Shown here: piece after piece, positions 10,901-22,900 of the stretch
Position numbering within the stretch: the stretch's first letter is position 1
Layout: the number at the start of each line of letters is the position of its first letter
NCBI RefSeq assembly: GCF_932276165.1
Contig: NC_064001.1
Span: 3,851,501-3,915,500, forward strand
Source of the DNA: Plutella xylostella
Lineage: Eukaryota > Arthropoda > Insecta > Lepidoptera > Plutellidae
Reading direction: 5' to 3'
Length of the DNA: 64,000 nucleotides
Program-made: the position numbers and the translations under genes
The notes under the pieces: model-generated
The model's input: the letters and a program-made list of their open reading frames with translations, nothing else
Database searches by the model: none
What the model was told of the DNA's origin: nothing

Positions 10901-13900
10901 GTTGCGCTTATAATTTTTACACAACATCAGTTGTAAGTTGTAAATGATTAAATTGGCCCATTTAGGATTACCACAGGGTTTAATAACATTAATAACCGCT
11001 TACAAGAATGCCGGCTAGTAACTTGATAGAGAAATGGAGCAATGTGCAGCAAACTGCCCCAACCACTTCGGTCCAGGGGGGTCACTTTAGGTTACAAAAA
11101 ACTAAGTTACGATTCGCTGCTGCGCTAACCACGACTGTATCTCGTTGCATTAAACGTACCGATGGTATAAACTTTCCTTTGTTCGTTTTTTTGGCAAGTT
11201 AAAGTAACCCGCCAGGAGCGCGAGCATTGCAGTATTTGGCACAGATCTGTGCAACGCGCATTGCAATGCCCTCAACATTCGTTGCATAAGTCATTTGAGA
11301 TAAGGTAGCTTTTATAAATAATAAAGTAAAGCATTCAGATTTTTACTAGGGTTTCTGTAAATCGGTTGAATGGGAGAACATTATAGGATTTCTATTTATA
11401 AATATGTACATCATATTATTCAAATTTATTCTAGAACCTTGATAATCAAATTATATAATGTTTGTTAAATTATTTAACAGGTTATGCGAAGTATCAATTA
11501 CATTGACCATGGAATAAGTGTGAAACAAAAACTGGTGGTTGCATCAACATTTTGCCTTACCTCCGTTTGTTTATTCATATTCAGCAGACAGTTGATCTGT
11601 CCTGAGGAAAGCCACGTCCGGTCGTGACTTAGTTAACCTATTACAATAATGATGACCTAAAAAAAAACTGTATTTTTCACTCAAACAATAGCGTAGGGTG
11701 GTGAAAGAATTAACCATCCAGATCAGATTGACCACCTAGGGTGCGCCACACGATACAATGATACAAAATATATTATGTACTGCCTACTCGCGCGTCGATA
11801 AGACGGATTCTGAGCGGTTCATCAACAGTTAATTGTCCCGGCAATAGAACGATACGTCACTTAATCGCGGGACAAACGACTGTTGATGAACCGTTGAATC
11901 TTTCAATTTAGTATCTGAGATTAAAAAACAGACTTTAGTTGGTAATATGTATACAAATACATGTATGGTATAATAGTAGGTATATAATGGTATACTTACA
12001 AGCTTGGAGACCTCTGTCTTGAGGAAGGGCTTGCAGATGGCGAAGATCTTGCCGATGTAGGCGGGCGCGTTGATCACGTGCACTTGCTTCAGCCGGATCG
12101 GGATGGCCTCCTGGAAACAAAACATACGTGCTCATTGTCGCACAAGGCTGAGTTGAGATGTTCCCGTTGGCAGGTCAATGTACACTTTTACTAAATAAGT
12201 AAATTTTATTATGGGAAATCACATTGAACAAAATTTACCTATGCTTGGTTCATAAAAAAGTGGATCAGTATAGGAGTGTCATTTTCGGGTAGGAGGTAGG
12301 GTTGGACCATTGACCTGTATCGACGGTAAGTTCACATAAAAAATTGCCTCCATGTAGGTACATACGTGGAGGTTTTTTCTAATGTGAAAGTATTTTGTGT
12401 TGTTGTAGTTTTTATTTGGTGTTCAATTAAATTTTATATCTATAATTAGGAAAGACAAAATTATAAGTTTTGTTTGAAAATGATATGTAATTGTAATGAT
12501 AGATAATTAAATCCTATCGTAAAGTTACCTATTTAAAAAAACATCTTTACAATAAACTGTTCTAAGACGATGATCTAAGAAACTGTAATTATTATAACTT
12601 TGATAGCGGTCGTCAAACTAATGAACTCTATAAATAGTTAAAAGTAACATAAGCACAATTGTATTTTAATGATTTCGACGGAGACACGTTTTTTTTTATT
12701 TGATAACATTGATCACGTGGCCGCAAACTAAAATTTTAAGCGAATGCATTGAGCTTGTATTTTTACAATTTAAACACACACACGCACTCACGCCTTGTAC
12801 TACTGTACTCCCTTGCGGGGTAGGCAGAGGTGCATTGCTGCACAATTTATGAACCAAAAAATAAATGTGTTTTCCAAACCTGCTTCGATTAGTTATGTCA
12901 TGAATTACAGTGATTTTACGTAAACCTATACCTACCAATTTCACAGCTGAGAACCTCCAGGCAAGCAGAACTTGTGTATAGAACGCAGCGCTGTGATTGG
13001 CTGAGTTTTGGTTCAGTAGGATTTAAAGTCCATCGTTAGGTGGATTTACTCACGTGTGAAACTGGCCCTAATATGATTGAAAGGTTCATGATCACGGATA
13101 TCTGTAATCACTAGATTGCCCCCTCGGCCGTGGCAGTGAAGGAATAAATTATAGCCTCTTCTGCTATTACGTGCCACGTAACCACGTTATTATGCGTTAA
13201 GTGTGACATGCTATTGCATTGTTATGATGAGTAATGATTGTGTTTTGATCAAGAGGATTGAATATTATGGATATAATTATGTGGTTCGCTATAGGTTCAT
13301 AGTACCATCAAGAAAATAAAGTATAAAACCTGTTCTAGAATATAACTTCATTTGTAATTCACTAGACCTCAAATATTATTCAATGCCGTAAGGTACTATT
13401 GACTATTCAATCAATTAGTTGCATATTACATATTATTATTATGTACCTATATGAGTGCGTCGACCCTTTCTTAGTGTAGCAATACTACAAACATTGATCA
13501 CATATACCTACGACAAGAGTTTCGAAAGTACTGTTGTAATTTTTAATAGTTGCCTCATGGAAAATCTGTTTGGGAAATTGTTGTTTTTAGAATAATTAAA
13601 TAGATATGAAAAACCTCAAATCGTTAAAATAAAAAAAATGTTCACAACACCTCTTCATTTGTGGATTTTTTCAGTTTTTTCACTATACAAGTGGCAAATC
13701 ATTGATTATTATTATTATTATAAAATATACACTATAAATATAAAGACACCAATTTGGCCCAAATTTTTAAACATTTAATAGGAAATTTGAACTAAATATT
13801 TACGTGTATAGTTGCTAATATGTTGATGCTCCGTTTAATGTACTTAAATATTACAGAAGGCGTCATTAAGTTATTTATTCCGTTTAGGAGTAATTTGGTG

Positions 13901-16900
13901 ATTTTCTCAATGGAACTTTTTCATTGCCCGTGAGTGTATTAATCTGAGTGAATTGAAAATAAGGTCAAGTTATAAAACAAAGCAGCCTATATACCTGCTT
14001 GTTCTTAATTACGGTCCTCGATTCATGATTGGTCTACAAAGGTCATGCAGACATATTGATCTAGGTGTACCTACCTACCGTTTTCAGGTCAATATAACTT
14101 GGTAAGTAGTTTATAAATACTATAAATTAATACTTCATAATAGCCCCCATATTCTTGGTAAATACTTTGGTATGTGCGTAATTCAATATACCTACATAAA
14201 AATATCATTTATGAATATTTTTTTGTTAATGTGCGTGGTCGTAACAAACTTTTCCTACACGAGATTGCAAAGCGTTCGTTTAGTGCCGGTCATGGGTTAA
14301 AGGCCCATATTGTGTAATCTTTACAAAATTCGACACAACTTATTGGTAAAGTTAACTATTGCATGTTACTGTAACTAATGTTATTTGGTGCTCATCTGAC
14401 ATGCGTAAGACTCGTTAGTCTCGTTACCCCACAGCTACCTGGCTATACAGTGTCCCAAAAGTCAACGTCATCCCTTAAAGGGCTGATAGGTCAGCTCATG
14501 AGAGGCCAGAATATCACAATATGACCTTAGTAAAAACTCGATAATTTTCGAGATATTGACACTTTTATAAATTTGCTGAAAATCGACACCTTGGATCAGT
14601 TTTTTGCGTGCCGCCGGTACAAAAATCCATATTGTTAGAATTTGTTTGGTGTTGCATCACCCTGTATAGCCCTGCTATTGATCGCAGTCAAAAAAAATAT
14701 CGAGTAATGCTGTATGTTTAAAAAAACACGGTTTTCAAAGTCATAAAAGGTAATCGCATTTTTTTATAAACAACTTTGACTCTACATACTGTAAAAAAAA
14801 TATACCACGCAAACCTGGCACCTTATTTGAAAAGATTGCTCATTTAATGCAGTTTCCAAAATAGTATGAAACGTTGCTATTGTTTCAATTAACAAAAAAG
14901 TTATTGCTATTTTAGTACAAAACGACCTCGATGTAAAATTGTTTGAAGGAAATTTATCTGACTGAATTTATTAAGGGTAAGTCATGTTGGAATGAGTAAA
15001 AGTAAAATAGGTGGTGTGGCCGGGAGTGGGAAAAGAGACAACGTTGTCACAGTTAATAAAAAAACACATTTTGAGTATCTTTCTCGAAAAAAGTGGACTA
15101 TAGCAACTCCACATTCCCCATAAATGTAGCGCATGGTAACGTACATTCCTGAGTAGTGCTAATGTGTGATATTGTACAAGTAAAACGCTTACACATGTAC
15201 ATTGTACACCCACAGTATCCAAAAAAGGGACAGATCAGTTTGTCATTAACATTACCTCTAATTACTTGTTATTTATTTTAAAGTTATTGTTAAACAAAAC
15301 CAAACTCTCAAAATTATGATTATGACCATTAATGAGTATTATTTTTTGCTGATTATGTACTTAATATAATAATGTGGTGTTATAATTTTGAGAAATGAAA
15401 ATAAAAGTCAATAAATGTTTGTTTTTTTTTTAAATAAGGTGTAAAAAACGCTAAATATGTTTTATAAGAGTTTGGTAAGTTTTTTCTTAGCTATTTTTGC
15501 GTCATCTATGTTGCCACGGCTGACCCGGTGGGGTCAGCCGTGGCATAGGTGGTGACCTATTTCACTTTTACTCATTCCAACATGACTTACCCTTAATAAA
15601 TTCAGTCAGATAAATTTCCTTCAAACAATTTTACATCGAGGTCGTTTTGTACTAAAATAGCAATAACTTTTTTGTTAATTGAAACAATAGCAACGTTTCA
15701 TACCATTTTGGAAACTGCATTAAATGAGCAATCTTTTCAAATAAGGTGCCAGGTTTGCGTGGTATATTTTTTTTACAGTATGTAGAGTCAAAGTTGATTA
15801 TAAAAAAATACGATTACCTTTTATGACTTTGAAAACCGTGTTTTTTTAAACATACAGCATTACTTGATATTTTTTTTTGACTGCGATCAATAGCAGGGCT
15901 ATACAGGGTGATGCAACACCAAACAAATTCTAACAATATGGATTTTTGTACCGGCGGCACGCAAAAAACTGATCCAAGGTGTCGATTTTCAGGAAATTTA
16001 TAAAAGTGTCAATATCTCGAAAATTATCGAGTTTTTACTAAGGTCATATTGTGATATTCTGGCTTCTCATGAGCTGACCTATCAGCCCTTTAAGGGATGA
16101 CGTTGACTTTTGGGACACCCTGTATACAATACATATTTATAGACATACATTTTATTTTAAAAAACTGATGATCGTTTGAATAACCTTTTGCGTAAAAACA
16201 CCTAGCAAAAGCCTAAATAAAAGACCTTGCAGAATTATTTATTTAATAATAACTTTCAAAACAACCTTACTTTTGATTTCAAAATTTATTGACGAGTTCA
16301 TAAAATTTTATAGAAACAGACATATATTTCTCATAGAAAAGAGTTCAACGCGCAAGCGCGTTGAATCACGCTTACGGATTAAACTTCGGGTTTAATCGAA
16401 GTACGTGTAACGGCATAGCCTTCGTAGATATATATGTGCATTGTATAATTTGTGTATCAAAATGGTCCTATAGTTATCTAGTTACCACTCATCAGTATTC
16501 GGAGCTCTTAGTTAGGTATGTTACCTAACTAAGAGCACCGAATCCCCCGCAGCCCGCGGCCGCCCTGTAGTGCAGCCGCCCAACTGCTCCTTGTTCCTAC
16601 AACCCGTTACACCAAAAGAAGTGTACAATATTATAAAAAACCTAAAAAACAAACATAGTTATGGTATTGATGATATACCACCAACCTTATTAAAAACATG
16701 CATAAACGAACTTACATACCCTCTTTCTATATTAATAAACCAAAGTTTTGAAACAGGAGAATTTCCTAACTTACTAAAAATATCCCTAGTCAAACCAGTC
16801 CATAAAAACGGGGATGAAACCATTCCAAACCAATACAGACCTATAGCCATCCTACCTTTTTCAAAGGTGTTTGAAAAAGCAATGTCAAATCGAATGTACA

Positions 16901-19900
16901 CTTTTTTTGAAAAATATATGATATTCGATGATAGTCAAAATGGATTTAGACAAAATAGATCAACAACCCACGCCGTCTTCAAATACATTCAAACAGCCCT
17001 TTCATACATTAATGATAAAAAATATGCTTTAGGAATACTCTTAGATATGTCAAAAGCCTATGACACAGTGTCGTATAACATTCTTCTTTCAAAACTTTAT
17101 GGCTCTGGGATTCGTGGCCCATCTTACAAATGGTTTGAATCATATCTAAAAAACAGAAAGCAAATAGTACAAATCGAAAAATTTAATAAAGAAACAAATG
17201 TTATAGAAAATATTAAATCAAAGGAGATACAACTAACTAATTCTATACCTCAGGGAAGCGTACTAGGTTGCGTATTATTTTTAATTTATGTAAATGACCT
17301 CCCAAAATGCTTAGATAAAGATAACTCGGTATCGGTATTATTTGCTGATGATCTGTCTATCCTAGTAAAATGTAATAAAAATGAAAACTATGAGAAAAAA
17401 TTACAAGATTGCTTTGAAACTGTTGAAAATTGGCTTCAAGACCACAACCTTAATATAAATTATAAAAAAACTAAAATAATACAATTCAGATCTTACCAAA
17501 AACCTAATTTAGACATTAACTTACAAATAAAAAATACAAACATTGACACAACAAATTCATTCTGTCTACTAGGCATCAATATAGACACTCACCTAAATTG
17601 GAAGAGTCATATTCATAAAATTAAATCCAAACTATCGCAATTCATATATGCATTGTATCAAATAGAACGTAGTACGGTTCTACCTTTTTTGGCATAAGAT
17701 TTTTTTGCCTCATCTCGTTTTGCATAGTAACGTTTGGTCAAAGTCTCGTTACGCCGAAAATCATATGGCATAAATCTCGTTTAGTAAAAAGTTATTTCGC
17801 ATAACATTGTTTAGCCTAATAATGGTATGGCCAAATCTTGAATAGCCTAATAATGCTATGGCATAGGTTTATACAAAGTAATAATATTCGTTTGGCTTTA
17901 AAACACATGACCCGAGGTAAATCTCCAGGCCATGATGGTCTAAGTATAGAGCACCTACAAAATGCTGGTGCTCACCTCCCAAGGATATTGTATATGTTTT
18001 ATAATTTATGTATTAGCCATAGCTACCTCCCACAGGATATGATAGAGACCATTTTAGTCCCAGTTATTAAAAATAAGACTGGTGACATATCTAGTATAAG
18101 TAATTATAGACCAATATCTCTAGCTACAATAGTAGCCAAAGTATTTGACGGTTTGATTGAGGGCCAGCTTAGTAGGTATATAAAGCTCCACGATGCGCAG
18201 TTTGGGTTCAGACCCGGACTCTCCACTAAGACTGCGATACTGGCCCTCAAGCACACCGTCAAATATTATACAGATAGAAAAACAAGTGTATTTGCTTGTT
18301 TTTTAGATTTATCAAAGGCCTTTGATCTGGTGTCCTATGATATCCTGTGGGAGAAATGTAGAGAGCTTAATGTGCCTCACGAGGTAGTACACATCTTAAG
18401 ATTTTGGTACCAAAACCAAATGAATAAGGTTCGATGGGGTACAGAGCATTCTGATAGGTACAAGCTTGACTGTGGGGTGAGACAGGGTGGGTTATCTTCC
18501 CCTTTACTGTTCAATGTTTATGTTGACAGCCTGATTGATGAGCTCAGCAGAACACATGCAGGATGCTATGTGGATGGTAAGAGCATGAATAACATCAGTT
18601 ACGCAGATGACATGGTTCTGCTGAGCCCTTCAATCAACGGACTGAGCAGGCTACTGAACATTTGTGAGAGGTATGCTCTTACGCATGGCCTATTATATAA
18701 TGTTAAAAAAAGCGAGCTTATGGTTTTTAAAACTAGAAATAAGGCTACTGCATTCAATATACCCATAAAATTGTATGGTCAGCCGTTGAAAAGGGTATCT
18801 AGCTTTAAGTACCTCGGGCATATTGTCAATGAAGACCTGCATGATGATGATGATATTGAACGGGAGCGCAGGGCGCTGGCAGCCCGCGCGAATATGTTGG
18901 CCCGCAGGTTTGCTAGATGCTCACGTGAAGTAAAAATTACACTTTTCAAATCCTATTGTCAATGTTTTTACACGGGCAGCCTGTGGGTCAAATATACGCA
19001 AAAGGCTCTCAGCGCTCTGCGAGTTCAATATAACAATGCCTTTAGGATGTTGTTGGGGCTGCCTCGCCACTGCAGTGCATCCGGTATGTTTGCGGAAGCA
19101 CATACTGATGGCTTCCATGCAATTATGCGCAAAAAGGTAGCGTCGCTCATGTACAGGGTGCGCGCCAGCACCAACGGCATGCTAGAGGTCATTGCAGGAA
19201 GAACGGATGGTAGCATATTGAAGCATTGGGTGAATAGGGTATTGGGGAAATTGTAAATACTTTTATATAAGCTTGTAAATAGTAATATCTAATATTTTTT
19301 GTTTATGTAGTCCTAAGATTGTCTTTTTATTTCACTAACATAGGTTAAGTTTAATTGTTACTAACAAAATATGGCTTTTGCTGAAATAAAAAGTTTATTA
19401 TTATTATTATTATTATTTAACTTTGACGGAGCGTCTCCCTACATAGCGCAAACTGGTGCCTTGTATTGTTCCCGCTGTTTGGAAAACGCTCCGCTCCGCT
19501 TCGCTGCGCTCCGCTTTGGTTTTGATGAACATGTGCACCTAACACGCTCCTCCTCGCTTTGCTCGTCGTCGCACCTATTTTTAGGTTTCGATCACATGGG
19601 GTTTGTAATAATTATATTGGTCGTTAACTTTCGATTTTTTGATCATACAATATCGTGATTTTCGGGATGTAGGAGAAAAATACCACAATTTGTACATTTA
19701 CTACATACTTAATATATTATTTATTAAGATAACATTAGGAGAAACAAGATTATACATAGACGAACATAAATTTGACCAAACGAAACTTAGGTGTTTAAAG
19801 ATTGTGCCTAAAGAGTTTTAGACGAAACGAGCCTTATGCCACATAAGTCTTGGCAAAGTGATAGTTCGGCCAAAAAAGTTTAGACCATACGAGTTATGCG

Positions 19901-22900
19901 AAATGAGTTTTGGTCAATAAAGATTATGCCAGATGAGCGGAACCCCGTAGTACAGATACCGCCACGGCTCTGACGGCGTACTATGCGTACGCTTACTCCC
20001 TGCTCCGATATGGAGTCATGCTGTGGGGAAATAGTGTAGATGCAGACCAACTTTTTATAATCCAAAAGAAAATCATCCGAATAATATCCCACATAAAAAA
20101 TACACAAAGCTGTAAACCGTATTTCAAAAAACTACATATTCTTACTCTTCCATGTATTTACATATACGATATCAGTACTTTTGTATTTAAAAATAAAGAA
20201 AAATTTCAACAGTTTCGTGATACACACAACATTAATACCAGGAACAAAAACAAACTCTATCTGCCACCTTCTAGAATAAAAATGCTTAACGAGAGTCCAT
20301 ATTATATGGCTATCAAAATATATAACAATCTTCCCATAGAAATCACATCCGAAACCAATAGCTCAAAATTCCACAGTAGACTTAAAACTTTTCTCTTAGA
20401 CCGTTGCTTCTACTCGATCCAAGATTACATAAGATATAAAAGTTCAGATAAATATGATGTACTCTCTTAATAAGTTGATTATCTAAATTTATTATATGTT
20501 TTATTATTGTGTTTACATTGAATTGTTCTTTTTTTTTTAGTTAGATTGTAAATGCTAAGTATAACTATCTTCTTTAGATATAAGGACAGACAACACTGTC
20601 ACTTTGCAGTGCCCAATATGGGTAATCAAGTATTAAGCACATCCCTATATTGAAGATCTAATGTACACTTGATTGCAATAAATATTTTGATTTTGATTTT
20701 GATTTTACCTACTCCAAAAGTAAGCTGAAACAATCGTAATATCGGATTCGGACAACATTTCTTTTTAGAAATCATCTTACTCAAATTCTTGAATAACAAA
20801 CCATAAAATTTCCACACAACTCTTACCTGCGTATACAGCATGTATTTCCTAAGCACCGACAAGTTCAATTTCCCGATGAACTTCAAGGACACATTGGCCG
20901 CATCAAATATCGGCACCTCGCCCGCCGGGATATCCTCGTCCTCAGTCAGCCGGGTGTCCGCCAGCATGAAGAATGTCTTCACGCTGTCCACGAAGTTGAA
21001 GAGGTCAAGGTCAGGGTTGTTCAACCGGTATATGAAGACCTTGTAGTTCTCTTTTGTCTTGTTGGGGAGCGGGATCATGTCGCTGTGGATGGTGAGGGTA
21101 AGTTAGTGCTGGGAGGCATGTTTTTTTAGATATCAGTGTTGGAGTTGAATCCATAAATTACGGGCCTAAATTTGATTATAAATATGATATAATTTGCAAG
21201 TTGATTCGAACTGCTGAATTTAAATTAAAAGGATAGGAAGATATTTTTTAGTTTAGCATTTTATACGGACTTAGTTTATAAAAAAAATTATTACCACCGA
21301 GCCAAGGTCTATATTTTGCGGACCAGTGACTGTTCAAAGCGCAATTTGAGAGTAATGTTAAGGGTGTTAAATTTATTGATTTAGAATAAAAATAACAACT
21401 GTCGAGTGACACTGTCTGTGCAACTCTTGCACAACACATCTGTAACATCCTGTAAAGGTCCTTGGTTGACTGTCAAGACATTAAAACGTAGTCGACAAAC
21501 ATGGAAATTCCTTTTACTATGTTTGGAGACGCTGGCTAGTGGCCAAACAACCAGTCTGTAAATGTTCAAATATCCAGCACCTAAACTAACATTAAGATAA
21601 ATGCATGTACCTACATGTGTCGCACATTAAAAAAACCGGATTTAAATGGCACTACGTACTGCAATATACTACAAGTTAAAAGATTTGCGCTTAATGCCGT
21701 ACCAAATTGCGATAAAAAATATATTAAAAACCGAGACCTAATTAACGAACTTAGTTGCCATAAATAAGGTCGAAAGTCCAACTCACGTGATTTCGAAAAC
21801 CCGCCGTATCTCGGGGGCGCAAGGGTCTCTCTTGAGGAACAGCTCCGGCGCGTTGGACCGTATCGTGAAGAACAGGTCGATGGTCTTCTTGGCCCTCTCC
21901 AGGTTGAACCCGCAGCTCACCACGAACCTTCGGAGAAGGACCTCCTCTGGAAATGGGGGATTTGGTTAGTATTTACGACAATCTTTCTGGCATGGTTATA
22001 ATATACAGAATGTTGCAAAAAGGGTTTATAGGTATGAGCCGAAAGGCACTGACTCAGGGGGTCATTCTGAACAACTTTTGTTCTACGAGTTTGAAATTAA
22101 AATTTGAAATGTAATCCTTTCGGCTCGGCATACCCTTTTTGCAACACCCTGTAGTTATTCTGGATCGATTTAGTTTGCTAAATTAGGTAATAGTAAACCG
22201 GTTACACTTCTTCGACATCATCATCATCAGCCTGCAATTAACGACAGCTACAACATTACAAGAGTGATAAATAAAATCATACTCAAAGGGTTTGAGTTGA
22301 GAACGATGGAAGCGGAGATATAAAAATATAGTGCATTTGGGAATAACTTAGTTTTTTTCCGTTTAAAAGTAAATACTTAAGTAAATACATTTATTTACAA
22401 CTTATGTTGGGATCTGTTTAATACCTATAATTATCTTATCTTGGTAATAAGAGCTATTTATAAATTTAGAAAATTATCTTTAACTGAGTGCTCGGTAGTC
22501 TGCAAACAGGAAATCAATGGAATGGATACCTGTGTGATGAAATGTGGAACATTAAATATATAAAAACTGGACCTAATAACAGGTTTAAAACACGTGCAGG
22601 TTAATAATATTATTCTGAATATATGCAAACTTCTAAAAATAGGAAAGTGGTCCTTGTTGGTGCATAAATTTAATCGCTTTCTTATAATATTGAGATTTAT
22701 ATTTGAAGATATATACTAAAGAACCCAGTTATATTTTTAATGGTGAAAAGGAAACATATTATTTGTGACAATACTTCAGTATTAGTAATATTAGGGTGCT
22801 TTTCCACCAGAGATGTGCTATGCAGCTATGCTGCGAAGATGTGATATCTACGCTACGAAAATATGTGACCGTTTCCACCAATACTACGCTAGGTAGCTGT

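Larger units (their letters stand above)
17676..19945. mobile_element. 'Telegraph' DNA element inserted in a LINE, 8-bp target duplication
   Basis: Flanked by CGTAGTAC on both sides. Ends read GGTTCTACC on the left and the complement of GGGTTCCGCTC on the right. The outer zones are built of scattered short phrases such as GGCATAA, GCATAAC, CTCGTTT and TTTGGTCAAA in both orientations. Inside are a second LINE (about 17860-19410) and a GC-rich module (about 19425-19590) shared with the element at 24551-25544. The 8-bp duplication would suit hAT-like or other 8-bp superfamilies; no transposase is present. Confidence 0.7.
16516..20705 (+). mobile_element. Non-LTR retrotransposon (jockey/CR1-like), split by a later DNA-element insertion
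   Basis: The first part of the reverse transcriptase is open from 16516 to 17675, with NQYRPIAILPFSKVFEKAM, LLDMSKAYDTVSYNI, SIPQGSVLGCVLF and the FADD box in VLFADDLSILVKC. The second part resumes at 19954 in the same frame and runs to the stop at 20468-20470, followed by a 3' UTR and a TTTTGA-repeat tail ending at 20705. The break at 17668-17675 is an 8-bp duplication (CGTAGTAC) repeated at 19946-19953. With the insertion and one repeat left out, the frame is continuous. The 5' end is truncated. The tail matches that of the minus-strand LINE at 1886-4394. Confidence 0.85.
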
